The notes: generated by a model not told the origin, from the sequence alone. 64,000 nucleotides of DNA from Chersky-822 sp035606435 (GCA_035606435.1 DATNFM010000054.1:10070-74069), one strand, 5' to 3'. Positions 35,738 through 44,868 are shown, counted from the first letter of the stretch. Translations and numbers: made by a program.

Positions 35738-38632
35738 ATGACGGCCAACAGCGTCGAGTTCGGTGTTCTTGGACCAGTGCAGGCCCTGATCGTCGGCCGG
35801 TCGGCGGACTTAGGCGAGCGCAAACAGCGCCTGGTGCTGGCCATGCTGGCGCTCGAGGTCAACAAGGTCATCCCGGTCAGCCGATTTGCCGACATCCTCT
35901 GGAGCGATTCACCGCCGAACAGCGCCCGCCGGATCATCCAGGCCCATGTCAGCAGGCTGCGGACGGCGCTGCACGAGGTCGGCGCGGCCGCCGACGGCAC
36001 GGCGCTCGTCCGGCGCGGCTCTGGCTACCTGCTCGCCACCGATCCGGTGAGCGTCGACGCGCACCGATTCCGCTTTTTAGTCGAAGACGCCGAACTTCGA
36101 ACCGACGATCCTGGCAAGGTCAAGGTGCTGAGCGAGGCTCTGGCCTTGTGGCGCGGCCCGGCGCTCGCCGACGCGGCACCCGATGACCTGCGTCAGCAGC
36201 TGTGCGGCGGCCTCGAAGAGGCACGGCTCATGGCGGTGGAGAACCTGCTGGAAACCAGGCTCCGGCTCGGTCATCACCTGCCGGTCCTCGACGAGCTGAC
36301 CGATCTGGCCGCGCTGCATCCGTACCGGCCGAGGATCACGCGGTGCCTGATGCTGGCCTTGTACCGGGCCGGCCGGACGGCCGATGCCCTGCGCAGCTTC
36401 GAGGTCCTCCGCGACCGGCTGAGGCGAGAACTCGGGCTTGACCCGCCGGCCGAGCTGACCGAGCTGCACGTCGCCATTTTGCGGGCCGATCCCGGGCTGT
36501 CGCACGGCCAGGTGAACCTGGCCGATCCGGCCCCGGCTCAGCTCCCGGCCGATATCGCCGATTTCGTCGGCCGGGACACCGAACTGGCCGCGCTCGGCCG
36601 ATTCACCGAAGCCCACCCGCTACACCCCCCGCCCGCCACCCACACCGCCCGGGCCAGCACCGTCATCATCACGGGCGGGGCCGGGGTCGGCAAGACCGCG
36701 CTCGCGGTGCACTGGGCTCACCTGGTAGCGGACGACTTTCCTGACGGCCAGCTGTACGTCGACCTCCGGGGCTATTCAGGCACCGCCCCGGTCACGACGC
36801 TCGACGCACTGATCTCCTTGCTGCATGGCCTAGGCGTGCCGATGGCACGGATTCCGGCCGATGAGAGGCAGGCGGCCGCACTGTACCGATCCGAGATGGC
36901 CGGCCGGCGAATGATCGTCGTGCTCGACAACGCCCGCAGCGAGCAGCCCGTCCGGCCGTTGCTGCCGGGCCGATCCAAGTCCGTGACGCTGGTGACCAGC
37001 CGGACCGGGCTGACCGGGCTGACCGCCCGGGAGGGCGCGGCCCGTATCTGCCTGGACCCGCTCAGCACCGACGAGGCGCTGGCTCTGCTGGCGGGCATGA
37101 TCGGCGCGGTCCGGATCCGCCGCGAGACCGAGCCCGCCGCGGAATTGGCCCGGCTGTGCGCCGGACTGCCGCTGGCGCTTCGCATCGCGGCGGCGAGGTT
37201 GCTGGCGCTTCCCCACACTCAGATCAAGGAGTACGTGAAGGAGATCGCCGACGAGGACGCGTTCGCCTCGCTCCAGGTCGACGGTGACGATTCGGCTAGT
37301 GTCTGGACCGCGTTCGACCTTTCTTACCTGGCGCTTGACCCGTCGTCCAGGCGAGTGTTCCGGCTGCTCGGCGTGATCGGCAGCGGGAACCTGTCGGTGC
37401 ACGCGATCGCGGCCATGAACGGGGCCACGGCCGCTCACGTCAGGCACGCGCTCAGCCGGCTGGCCGATGCCCACCTGGTCGAGCAGCATTCTGGCGCCCG
37501 GTTCGGCCCGCACGACCTGCTCCGGCGCTACGCGATGGTCAAGAGCAAGGACGAGGACACCACCCCGGATCGGCAGGCCGCCTTGCTGCGCCTGCTCCGC
37601 TGGTACCTGCACGGCGCGGACCAGGCGACCCGGCTCTTCAGTCCCTTCGCGCTGCGGCAGTTGCCGCCGGTCAGCCCCGCGGGCCAGAAGCTGGAGTTCG
37701 CGGGGATCGACGAGGCGCTGGCCTGGCTTGAAAGCGAGCAGGCCCACATGGTGGAGGCTCTCGTGCGGGCGGCCGACGAGGAGGATGACTCGATCTGCGA
37801 TCTGGCCGTCCAGCTCGCCCGGCGGCTGCACTCGTTCCTGTTCAGGCGCGGCCACCTGGCCAGTGATGTCCAGGTCAGCCAGGCGGCCTTGAACGCCGCG
37901 GTACGCAGGCACGACCCGGGCGCCGAGGCCTGGGCCTGCATCTCACTCGGTGCGACCAACGCGCTGCTCGGGCGCGATGACCAGGCCCGGCCCTTGTTCC
38001 ACCGGGCACTCAAGATCGCCAGGGCCACCACCGACACCTCCCTGCTGGCGAACTGCATCAGCAACGCGGCCGATGTCTGGTGGCGGGCCGGCGAGATTGA
38101 CAAGGTCGAAGCGGCGCTGCGGGAAGAGATAGACCTGCGAGTCGATCTCGACGACGACTACGGCCTGGCGTTCTGCGAGCTCAACCTCGGCGAGCTGTAT
38201 CGCGGTAAGGCGCTGTACGAGCAGTCTCGCAGCGCCTACGAAAGATCCATGCGCAAGCTGCGCGCCGTCGGCGACCGGTACGGCGAGTCGCTGGCCCTGC
38301 ACGGCCTCGGCTGCCTGGAAATGCGGCAGGGACGGCTCGACCAGGCGGCCGACTCGCTTAACGGCGCGACGGTCATTCTCCGTGAGGTCAAGAACCGGTC
38401 CGCGCTCGGCTTCGTTCTGGTCGACCTCGGCCAGGCCTACCGGCGCCAAGGACAGAGCGGGCAGGCGATGAGCAGCCTTTACGAAGGACTGCGGCTGTGC
38501 CGGGAGCTTGGCATGCGCCGCCGGGAGGCCGAATGCCTGCAGGAGCTGAGCGTCACCCTTGATGAGATCATTCCTGAGCAGGCCGACAGTTACCGGCAGC
38601 AGTCGATGGCGATCCTGGGGGAACTGAAGTAA
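35738..38632 (+). CDS. SARP-family (AfsR-like) regulator of the adjacent cluster
   Basis: A 964-residue AfsR-type protein. It has an OmpR-like DNA-binding domain (residues 5-95, FGVLGPVQALIVGRSADLGERKQRLVLAML), a BTAD domain (about 105-245), an NB-ARC ATPase with P-loop IITGGAGVGKTALAVHWAH near residue 310, and a TPR C-terminus from about 690. SARPs activate antibiotic gene clusters, and this one sits at the left edge of the radical SAM/glycosyltransferase cluster. The linker HPLHPPPATHTARAS (36612-36652) is encoded by part of a family B repeat. The last 65 bases overlap the convergent GlmU-like gene. Confidence 0.9.
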   Translation: MTANSVEFGVLGPVQALIVGRSADLGERKQRLVLAMLALEVNKVIPVSRFADILWSDSPPNSARRIIQAHVSRLRTALHEVGAAADGTALVRRGSGYLLATDPVSVDAHRFRFLVEDAELRTDDPGKVKVLSEALALWRGPALADAAPDDLRQQLCGGLEEARLMAVENLLETRLRLGHHLPVLDELTDLAALHPYRPRITRCLMLALYRAGRTADALRSFEVLRDRLRRELGLDPPAELTELHVAILRADPGLSHGQVNLADPAPAQLPADIADFVGRDTELAALGRFTEAHPLHPPPATHTARASTVIITGGAGVGKTALAVHWAHLVADDFPDGQLYVDLRGYSGTAPVTTLDALISLLHGLGVPMARIPADERQAAALYRSEMAGRRMIVVLDNARSEQPVRPLLPGRSKSVTLVTSRTGLTGLTAREGAARICLDPLSTDEALALLAGMIGAVRIRRETEPAAELARLCAGLPLALRIAAARLLALPHTQIKEYVKEIADEDAFASLQVDGDDSASVWTAFDLSYLALDPSSRRVFRLLGVIGSGNLSVHAIAAMNGATAAHVRHALSRLADAHLVEQHSGARFGPHDLLRRYAMVKSKDEDTTPDRQAALLRLLRWYLHGADQATRLFSPFALRQLPPVSPAGQKLEFAGIDEALAWLESEQAHMVEALVRAADEEDDSICDLAVQLARRLHSFLFRRGHLASDVQVSQAALNAAVRRHDPGAEAWACISLGATNALLGRDDQARPLFHRALKIARATTDTSLLANCISNAADVWWRAGEIDKVEAALREEIDLRVDLDDDYGLAFCELNLGELYRGKALYEQSRSAYERSMRKLRAVGDRYGESLALHGLGCLEMRQGRLDQAADSLNGATVILREVKNRSALGFVLVDLGQAYRRQGQSGQAMSSLYEGLRLCRELGMRRREAECLQELSVTLDEIIPEQADSYRQQSMAILGELK
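36612..36652 (-). repeat. family B repeat fragment, copy B1 (inside SARP gene)
   Basis: On the minus strand it reads GGTGTGGGTGGCGGGCGGGG then GGTGTAGCGGGTGGG, matching the first half of the copy at 39862-39912. The C-run half is missing. It falls in the linker between the BTAD and NB-ARC domains. Confidence 0.65.
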
Positions 38633-39932
38633 GCCGCCCGGCGACATCGGCGACCGCCGCGACATCGGCGACCGCCGCGCCAGGCAGGTTGGCCGCTACC
38701 CAGCCCTCGCGGACGAGCGGCCTGGTCCGGGAACTGGCCAGAGCTCCGCTGGGCACATCGCTGGACAGCACAGTTCCGCCGGCGGTGTAGGCACCGTCGC
38801 CGACCGACATCGGGCCGATCATGATCGTGCCCGCCCCGATGAAGACGTGGTCGCCGATCTCGACCCTGTGCTTAGCCTGGCCGTCGAAGATGGCCGTGCC
38901 CGAGAGCCCCGCGATGTTGCAGCCCTTGCCGATGTCGGCGCTCATCAGGCCGGCCACGTGCGGGATCTGGGTGTCGTCGCCGACGACCGAGTTGCTGACT
39001 TCGACGAACGACCCGGCCCTGGTCCTGGCGCCGAGCCGGGTGCCGGAGCGAAGCCAGGTGAAGGGCCCGATCCTGGCGTTGTCACCGATCGTCACGTCCT
39101 CGCAGACCGCGTACCTGACCACGCAATCGTCACCGGCCATCGTGTCGATCATCGTGGTGACCGGGCCGATGCTGGCGCCCGAGCCGATCACGGTACAGCC
39201 GGCCAGGTCGGTGTGCGGGCGGATCCGCGCTCCCCGGCCGATCTGGACGCTCGCATCGATTCTGGTCGTCGCCGGGTCCTCGATGACGACACCGCGACGC
39301 TGCCAGTCGACGGCGATGCGCTGGTACAGCGCCACCTCGGCCTGCTGTCGCTCGGCCAGGTCATCGACGCGCAGGGACTCGACCTGACCGGCGTCGATCG
39401 CGGTCACCCGCGCGCTGGGGTCACCCGCGCAGACCACGGCGGCGAGCGTGCACGCGGCCTGCCGCTGCGACCACCACCACTGCGGACCGCGCGAACGGAT
39501 CACCGCTACGCCGAACTCACCGTCGTTCAGCGCCTCGATGGCCCGCCGGATGCTGGCCGGCTGCAGCAGCGGATTCAGGCACGACAGCGTCACCGTCAGC
39601 CCCGGCCACTGCGCGAGGCCGTCCCGGCCCGCCGAGATCGCCGGGCGCAGCCCGCGCCGGGCGCAGGCCCGGACGCTGACCGCCGCCGCTGCCCGTCCGC
39701 TGAAGCCGACCGCGTCGGGCCCGAGCTCGGCCACCGTGTCCAGCAGCCATTCCACCGCCGGCCGCCCGCACAGCGGAGCGCTCCAGCAGTCGCACGGCGG
39801 CGGGCAGATCCTGGCCGGCTCGTCGGTGGCCAGAACGACCGCGAGCCCCCCGCCTGGCCGGCCCGGGTGGTGGGCGGGGGGTGTAGCGGGTGGGACCCCC
39901 CGGAATCCCCCGTGGGCGCGGGCCTCAGGCAT
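38568..39932 (-). CDS. GlmU-like protein with degenerate nucleotidyltransferase site and left-handed beta-helix
   Basis: A 454-residue protein with GlmU layout. The N-terminal half starts LAVVLATDEPARI. In active GlmU the loop is AAG.GTRM.S..PK; here Gly-Gly-Thr-Arg and the Lys are absent, so uridylyl transfer is unlikely. From about residue 230 there are hexapeptide repeats (IGRGARIRPHTDLAGCTVIGSGASIGP, VGDDTQIPHVAGLMSADIGKG, KHRVEIGDHVFIGAGTIMIGP), an acetyltransferase beta-helix. Residues 8-27 are encoded by a family B repeat. Last gene of the leftward operon (8-base overlap with the ABC permease). Possible role: sugar N-acetylation. Confidence 0.75.
   Translation of the reverse strand: MPEARAHGGFRGVPPATPPAHHPGRPGGGLAVVLATDEPARICPPPCDCWSAPLCGRPAVEWLLDTVAELGPDAVGFSGRAAAAVSVRACARRGLRPAISAGRDGLAQWPGLTVTLSCLNPLLQPASIRRAIEALNDGEFGVAVIRSRGPQWWWSQRQAACTLAAVVCAGDPSARVTAIDAGQVESLRVDDLAERQQAEVALYQRIAVDWQRRGVVIEDPATTRIDASVQIGRGARIRPHTDLAGCTVIGSGASIGPVTTMIDTMAGDDCVVRYAVCEDVTIGDNARIGPFTWLRSGTRLGARTRAGSFVEVSNSVVGDDTQIPHVAGLMSADIGKGCNIAGLSGTAIFDGQAKHRVEIGDHVFIGAGTIMIGPMSVGDGAYTAGGTVLSSDVPSGALASSRTRPLVREGWVAANLPGAAVADVAAVADVAGRLTSVPPGSPSTAAGNCRPAQE
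38641..38676. repeat. 18-bp tandem repeat, two copies
   Basis: GCGACATCGGCGACCGCC occurs twice head to tail just after the SARP stop, in the C-terminal AAVADV repeat of the GlmU-like gene. Confidence 0.9.
39862..39912 (+). repeat. family B repeat, copy B2 (5' end of GlmU-like gene)
   Basis: GGTGGTGGGCGGGGGGTGTA then GCGGGTGGGACCCCCC and GGAATCCCCCG. The 3' half equals the family A tail (GACCCCCCGGAACCCCCCG). It encodes the Pro/Gly-rich N-terminal stretch of the GlmU-like protein. Confidence 0.85.
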
Positions 39933-41025
39933 CGTCCCACCGGAACAACCGGATCGCGATGAGCGCGATCACCAGCGCGAACCCAAGCAGCACGCCCAGT
40001 TGCGGCAGCACCGTCACCGGTCCGTCGCCCCGGGCCAGGACATCGAGCACGGCATCGTTGAGGTGGCGCAGCGGGAGCACCTGGGAGATCGACTGAACCC
40101 ACGACGGCACATCGTTGATCGGAATGAACGCACCGGACAGGAATGCCATCGGGATCACGATCAGGTTGGCCAGCGCGCTCGCGGCCTCGACAGACTTCGT
40201 CAGCGCCCCGGCCAGCAGCCCGATCGACAAGAACGCCAGAGTCCCGGCCAGCACCAGCGGAATCGCCATCCACCAGGCTCCGGAAAGCTTCAGGTGGAAG
40301 GCCAGCACGGCGACCACGACGAACAGCACCGTCTGGGCCAGCGCGATGCCCAGGCTGACCAGGATCCGCGCGCCGATGACGGACCGCACGCTGACCGGGC
40401 TGAGCGTCAGCCGGCGCATCAGCTTGCGCTGCCGCCAGACGATCAGCGTCGAGGCGGCCGCGAACGTCGCCCCGGTCGCGATCGCCCAGCCGAGGATGCC
40501 GGGGGTCAGGTACTGGATCTCCTTGAGCGACTTGTCGTCCACCTGGCTCGTCGACAGCGCCACCCGGGGCGCTTGACCGGCAGTGCTGACCCGGGGGGAC
40601 GACCCCCCGGAACCCCCCGCCGCGGCCAAGTTAGAGGCATCGACCAGGTACTGGAACACGCTGCTTACCGCGCCGGCCGACGATGGCGACGCACCGGAGT
40701 CGTAGATGACGACGCCGGTGCCGCGCTGGACCACCGCCGCCGCCTCGTTGCCGTTGCGGACATCGGCCAGGGCCGCGTGCAGGTCATGGGACCTGGTGAT
40801 CGCCAGGACCTGGTCCACCTTCGCCTTGCCGTGGGCCGGCAGGCCGTCATACACCGCGACCGGACCGACGAGCACCACGTTCGAGCGCGGGTTCTTGGCC
40901 CCGCCGAGCAGCCCGCCGAGCAGGAACAGGAAGATCAGCGGGAACACGATCGTGAAGAACAGCGCCGCGCGATCACGCAGGTAGCCGCGCATCAGCGCCC
41001 CGGAGAGCGTCAGCAGGCTGGTCAC
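39925..41025 (-). CDS. ABC-2 type transporter permease
   Basis: A 366-residue permease. It has an N-terminal helix (ALFFTIVFPLIFLFLLGGLLGG), a long extracytoplasmic domain (residues 45-185) and five C-terminal helices, including GARILVSLGIALAQTVLFVVVAVLAF and MAFLSGAFIPINDVPSWV. This is the NatB/YhgE-like ABC-2 class. A family A repeat (40579-40619) encodes GGSGGSSPR in the outer domain. It overlaps the ATPase gene by 4 bases and the GlmU-like gene by 8 bases. The likely role is export of the cluster product. Confidence 0.9.
   Translation of the reverse strand: MTSLLTLSGALMRGYLRDRAALFFTIVFPLIFLFLLGGLLGGAKNPRSNVVLVGPVAVYDGLPAHGKAKVDQVLAITRSHDLHAALADVRNGNEAAAVVQRGTGVVIYDSGASPSSAGAVSSVFQYLVDASNLAAAGGSGGSSPRVSTAGQAPRVALSTSQVDDKSLKEIQYLTPGILGWAIATGATFAAASTLIVWRQRKLMRRLTLSPVSVRSVIGARILVSLGIALAQTVLFVVVAVLAFHLKLSGAWWMAIPLVLAGTLAFLSIGLLAGALTKSVEAASALANLIVIPMAFLSGAFIPINDVPSWVQSISQVLPLRHLNDAVLDVLARGDGPVTVLPQLGVLLGFALVIALIAIRLFRWDDA
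40579..40619 (+). repeat. family A hairpin repeat, copy A2 (inside ABC permease)
   Basis: CAGTGCTGACCCGGGGGGAC then GACCCCCCGGAACCCCCCGC. Perfect stem CCGGGGGG-ACGA-CCCCCCGG. It is identical over the core to the 47.85 kb copy, including the leading CAGTGCTGAC. Confidence 0.95.
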
Positions 41026-41924
41026 GAGCGGTACTCCCGTCCGGTCAGCGCGAGGAACGCGTCTTCCAGCGTGGCGCCGCGCATCGTGAGGTCACGCAGC
41101 GCGTGGTGATCGGCCAGTTCGGCCAGCACCGGTCCCGGGTCGGAGCTGGCGATGACGAGCTCGGTCTCGTCTTCGGTCACCACCGCGTCCGGGAATCGCT
41201 TGCGCAGCAGGTCGGGATCCAGCTGGCCGGCTCCCACGGTGATCCGCGCCACGGCCTCGACCTTGCGGATCAGCTTCTCCGGGGTGTCGCACTCGACGAT
41301 GCGGCCGTGGTCGATGATCGCGACGCGGTCGCAGAGGATCTCGGCCTCTTCGATGTAGTGCGTCGTCAGCACGACGGTCCGGCCGGCCGCGTTGGTCGCG
41401 CGGAGCAGATCCCACAGGTTGCGCCGGGCCTGCGGATCGAGGCCGGCGGTGGGCTCGTCCAGGAACAGAACCTCGGGATCGTGCACCAGCGCGCACGCGA
41501 TCGACAGCCGCTGCGCCTCGCCGCCGGACAGCCGCTCGACCTGCGTGCCACCCCGGCTGGTCAGCCCGAACAGCTCGAGCAGCTCCTCGCCTCGCGCCAC
41601 CGGCACCCGGTAGAGCTTGGCGAAGGCGCGCAACTGCTCGGCCGCGGTTAGCCGCTCGAAGAAGGCAGAGGTCTGCAGCTGCACCCCGATCCGGCTCGCC
41701 AGCTTTTGATTGCGCGGCCAGGACGGCAGGCCGAGCACCTTCGCCGAACCTGAATCCGGCTGGCGGAGCCCTTCGATCATCTCCAGCGTCGTGGTCTTCC
41801 CCGCGCCGTTGGGTCCCAGCAGCCCGAAGAACTCCCCCGCGCCGACGTCTAACGAGACCCCGTCGACCGCGACCAGCTCGCCGTAAGTCTTCCGGAGATC
41901 CTGGGCCACCACAGCGTTGGTCAT
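41022..41924 (-). CDS. ABC transporter ATP-binding protein
   Basis: A 300-residue ATPase with Walker A LLGPNGAGKTTTLEMIEG, signature LSGGEAQRLSIACALVHDP, Walker B VLFLDEPTAGLDPQARR and H-loop LTTHYIEEAEILCD. It belongs to the ABC-2 exporter class. It is coupled by 4-base overlaps to the GT2-type gene upstream and the permease downstream. It energises efflux of the cluster product or provides self-protection. No regulator is adjacent on this strand. Confidence 0.93.
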   Translation of the reverse strand: MTNAVVAQDLRKTYGELVAVDGVSLDVGAGEFFGLLGPNGAGKTTTLEMIEGLRQPDSGSAKVLGLPSWPRNQKLASRIGVQLQTSAFFERLTAAEQLRAFAKLYRVPVARGEELLELFGLTSRGGTQVERLSGGEAQRLSIACALVHDPEVLFLDEPTAGLDPQARRNLWDLLRATNAAGRTVVLTTHYIEEAEILCDRVAIIDHGRIVECDTPEKLIRKVEAVARITVGAGQLDPDLLRKRFPDAVVTEDETELVIASSDPGPVLAELADHHALRDLTMRGATLEDAFLALTGREYRS

Positions 41925-42787
41925 CTGGCGTCCTCCTCGATCATCGCGTCCACTCCGGCCGCCAGGCGCTCGCCGTAGATCGCCTTGTTGGCCCGCAGGT
42001 GGGTCGCTGTGTGGGTGCGTGGATGCTCGTAGTGAAGGCAGTTCAGCTGACGAGCCGAGGTACGGAACGCACGGATGACGCCGACCCGCTCGGCCAGCTT
42101 GGTAATGAGATCATCGTCTTCACAGCCCCAGCCGGAATAACGCGCGCAGTAACCGCCGACGGCATCAAAGGTTGCCCATCGCACCAAGATTCCACCCCAG
42201 TGGAAGGGGAAAGCTGGGCAGGGGCTCCCGTCCTCGTAGCGCCAGCCGAATCCCGGCGGTGGTTCGACCGCCAGCAGCTCGGGGCCGAGCCAGCTGAATT
42301 GCTCGCCGCCCACCGGCACCAGCCTTCCCTGGGCGTCGGCAAAGACGTGACATAGCCGGCCGCCGCCTGGCCGCTCGAACGGCTGGGTGGCGAACAACGC
42401 GTCAGACGGATTGACTAGCCGGTACATCCACGGCTGAACTACCGCCTGGTCACCAAGCAGCTTCAAGGCCTGGCCGGCGAAGTCGCGGCCTACCGGCGCC
42501 ACATCGCCGTCGCTCAGGTACAGCACCGGCGCCTGGCAGGCGGCGGCCGCGATGTTGCGCAGCGGTCCAGGGGCTGTCAAAGCCCCGTCAGCCCACACGA
42601 TCTTGATCCGGTCGTCGGTGAGCGGCGGAATCCTCGTGCCAGCGGCCACCCCGACCACGACCTCGCAGGGCACGTCCTGGGCGAGCCAGGCCCGGCACAC
42701 GGCGGGCAGCGCCTGGATCGCCTGATGATCGCCGAACAGCGGCAGCACTACCGACAGCTCAACGGAGGGCGCCTTAACCACCGACAT
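41921..42787 (-). CDS. GT2-type glycosyltransferase, GT-A fold
   Basis: A 288-residue protein starting VELSVVLPLFGDHQAIQALPAVCRAWLAQDVPCEVVVG. It has a DxD-like metal site in LYLSDGDVAP and a C-terminal galactosyltransferase-like motif GWGCEDDDLITKLAERVG (ED acceptor motif). The start is set at ATG 42787; upstream in-frame codons fall in the divergent promoter region. First gene of the leftward operon. It probably adds a sugar to the cluster product. Confidence 0.8.
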   Translation of the reverse strand: MSVVKAPSVELSVVLPLFGDHQAIQALPAVCRAWLAQDVPCEVVVGVAAGTRIPPLTDDRIKIVWADGALTAPGPLRNIAAAACQAPVLYLSDGDVAPVGRDFAGQALKLLGDQAVVQPWMYRLVNPSDALFATQPFERPGGGRLCHVFADAQGRLVPVGGEQFSWLGPELLAVEPPPGFGWRYEDGSPCPAFPFHWGGILVRWATFDAVGGYCARYSGWGCEDDDLITKLAERVGVIRAFRTSARQLNCLHYEHPRTHTATHLRANKAIYGERLAAGVDAMIEEDAR

Positions 42788-42907
42788 AAGGCCGAGCGTA
42801 GGTACGGATCGGCCGCAGTGGAATGGGCCGCTGGCGACCGCAGCATCACCACAACAAAAGCGCAGCAACGGCTAGTTACATTGCGATCCGAGGAGCTTGT
42901 GCTGGCA

Positions 42908-42949
42908 ACTCAGTGTTAGCTAATCGAGACTCAGTGCCAGCTAATCAAG
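42908..42949. repeat. perfectly adjacent 21-bp direct repeat in divergent promoter region
   Basis: ACTCAGTG-TT-AGCTAATCGAG (42908-42928) is followed without gap by ACTCAGTG-CC-AGCTAATCAAG (42929-42949). The second copy ends 10 bases before the GTG start at 42960 and touches its ribosome site (AAGGGGG). Direct repeats of about two helical turns are what SARP proteins bind, but the position so close to the start is atypical. Confidence 0.7.
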
Positions 42950-42959
42950 GGGGCGGCCA

Positions 42960-43760
42960 GTGAGCGGAGGACCCGTAAGGTTTGGCATTGTGCCTGCTGC
43001 CGGCGCCGGGACGCGGCTGTCACCCTACCGCGCGCCCAAGGAACTCATTCAGGTCGGATACCGCTCGGCCGGCGGGCAGTTGCTGCCGAAGGCGGCCATC
43101 GAGCACGTCCTGACGGCGATGGCGACCGGCGGAGCCGACCGTGCTTTCGTGATCTTGTCCCCGGCTAAATGGGATCTGTTCCGCTATCTCGGGTCCGGTG
43201 AGCACCTCGGCCTGGATCTGGCCTATCTGTGCCAGGAGACGCCGCTCGGCATGCCGCACGCGATCGACCTCGCCACGCCGTTCCTGGCCGGGCGGACGGT
43301 CGGCCTGGGAATGCCGGACACGATCGTGGCCCCCGCTGACTGCTTCGCCCAGCTCTTCGACTTCCACGATGCCACCAGGGCCGATCTCAGCCTGGGCGTG
43401 TTCCCGACGGCCGAACCGCAGTCACTGGCGCCGGTCGTGATTGAGCCCGGCTCGCACCGGGTTCTCGCGATCCTGGACAAGCCACTGGACCCGCCGGCCG
43501 CCAACACCTGGGGCATCGTGGTCTGGTCGCCGGTCTTCACCGAGATGCTGCACGACTACGTCGCGGGCGCGCTCCGGCAGCCGGGCGGGGAGCTGCTGCT
43601 GAGCGAGGTGTTCGCGGACGCGGTCACCGCCGGGCTGCGCGTTCACGCGCTTTCCTTCGACTCCGGCGAGTTTCACGACATCGGCAAGCCGGCCAACCTG
43701 ATGCGCGCCCGGGCCTGGCTCGACAACGCCGGTGACGTCCTGGCGGGACACCAGCTATGA
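42960..43760 (+). CDS. sugar-1-phosphate nucleotidyltransferase
   Basis: A 266-residue nucleotidyltransferase of the glucose-1-phosphate thymidylyl/uridylyltransferase fold. The signature is GIVPAAGAGTRLSPYRAPKEL (GxGTR...PKE), with a sugar-binding GMPDTIVAPADCF segment and a C-terminal FHDIGKPANLMRA. It would activate a sugar phosphate with NTP to give the NDP-sugar donor for the glycosyltransferases that follow. GTG start after AAGGGGG. It overlaps the GT1 gene by 4 bases and is the first gene of the rightward biosynthetic operon. Confidence 0.88.
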   Translation: MSGGPVRFGIVPAAGAGTRLSPYRAPKELIQVGYRSAGGQLLPKAAIEHVLTAMATGGADRAFVILSPAKWDLFRYLGSGEHLGLDLAYLCQETPLGMPHAIDLATPFLAGRTVGLGMPDTIVAPADCFAQLFDFHDATRADLSLGVFPTAEPQSLAPVVIEPGSHRVLAILDKPLDPPAANTWGIVVWSPVFTEMLHDYVAGALRQPGGELLLSEVFADAVTAGLRVHALSFDSGEFHDIGKPANLMRARAWLDNAGDVLAGHQL

Positions 43761-44863
43761 CCAACCTGCTGCTCGTCCCGTTTCCGCCCGCCGGGCATAC
43801 GAAGCCGATGGAGGCGCTGGCCGGTCAATTACGCGCCGACGGGCACGCGGTCACGATCTTCGCCGAGACCGCGACAACCCGCTGGGGCATGCGACGGCCG
43901 GTGACCCCGCGGATGCACGCGTCCTACGACGCGGCGGCGCTGTTCCGGCACATGTTCGCCGGGAACGTCGCCGACATGGCCCGCGACGTCGTCGACCTGG
44001 CCGGTGCGTGCGGGGCCGAGCTGATCGTGACCGATGTGCTAATGCCGGGCGGCGGGCTCGGGGCCGAACTGGCCAGACTGCCCTGGGTGTCGCTGGCCTG
44101 CACGCCGATCCCTGAGCTCGACACCTACCGGTACTTCTTGCCTCCCGAGGCAGGCGCCAGTTATGAGCCCCGCTCGACGCGGCTGGAGCTGGGGCTGCCG
44201 GCCGACGATGACCGCAACCTGCTCGCCCGTACCTCGGACCTGCTTCACCTGATCCCGACCACGCCGCGGTTCGCCGGCTTCCCGCAACTGCCCCCCGAGG
44301 TCGCGCTGACCGGCCCCTTCAACGCGATCCCGACCGCCTCACCAGCAAACGACGGCCGTCCGACGGTCACGGTGACCACGAGCAGCAACCCGATGGGACA
44401 GTTCGCCCGGATCGAGGATCGCTACCTCAAGGCCGCAGTTAAGGCGTTGACGAGCCTGGACATGACCGCCCTCATGGATCACGACGCCCCTCACTCCAAG
44501 CTCTTCCGGCAAAGTGACGCGGTAATCACCCACGGAGGCTGGGGCACTGTGTCCCGCGCGCTGCTGCTTGGCTTGCCGCTCGTCCTAGTGCCATTCGGCG
44601 CCGACCAGCCCTACATCGCCGGTCGTTGCGCCGATTTGGGAGCCGGGATCGTACTGCCAGCGCAGACCGTGACCGATGCCGAGCTTCGTGACGCCATCGG
44701 CGCGGTCATAGAAGAACCCAGCTATCGCAAGGCGGCCGCCGAGCTAGCCGCCGAGTTGCGGGAGGCCGAGCCACTATCGGTGGCTAGCTCGATGATCACA
44801 TCCGTCTCCGCGGTGCCGGCCAAGGGGGACGACCCCCTATCAACCCCCGCTTCAAGAAGGTGA
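43757..44863 (+). CDS. GT1-family (GT-B) glycosyltransferase, macrolide-glycosyltransferase-like
   Basis: A 368-residue GT-B enzyme. N-terminal LLLVPFPPAGHTKPMEALAGQLRADGHAVTIFAE is the acceptor-side Rossmann. The C-terminal donor motif is AVITHGGWGTVSRALLLGLPLVLVPFGADQPYIAGRCADLGAG, with the GT1 His-Gly-Gly and Asp-Gln pair intact. Its last residues (KGDDPLSTPASRR) are encoded by a family A repeat, so the C-terminus is an insertion-derived tail. It overlaps the neighbours at both ends. It probably transfers the NDP-sugar made by the preceding enzyme. Confidence 0.88.
   Translation: MTNLLLVPFPPAGHTKPMEALAGQLRADGHAVTIFAETATTRWGMRRPVTPRMHASYDAAALFRHMFAGNVADMARDVVDLAGACGAELIVTDVLMPGGGLGAELARLPWVSLACTPIPELDTYRYFLPPEAGASYEPRSTRLELGLPADDDRNLLARTSDLLHLIPTTPRFAGFPQLPPEVALTGPFNAIPTASPANDGRPTVTVTTSSNPMGQFARIEDRYLKAAVKALTSLDMTALMDHDAPHSKLFRQSDAVITHGGWGTVSRALLLGLPLVLVPFGADQPYIAGRCADLGAGIVLPAQTVTDAELRDAIGAVIEEPSYRKAAAELAAELREAEPLSVASSMITSVSAVPAKGDDPLSTPASRR
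44824..44850 (+). repeat. family A repeat, copy A3 (3' end of GT1 gene)
   Basis: AAGGGGGACGACCCCCTATC then AACCCCCGC: ACGA loop and C-run tail kept, stem shortened and changed to AGGGGG/CCCCCT. It supplies the last codons of the GT1 gene. Confidence 0.75.
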
Positions 44864-44868
44864 CAGCT

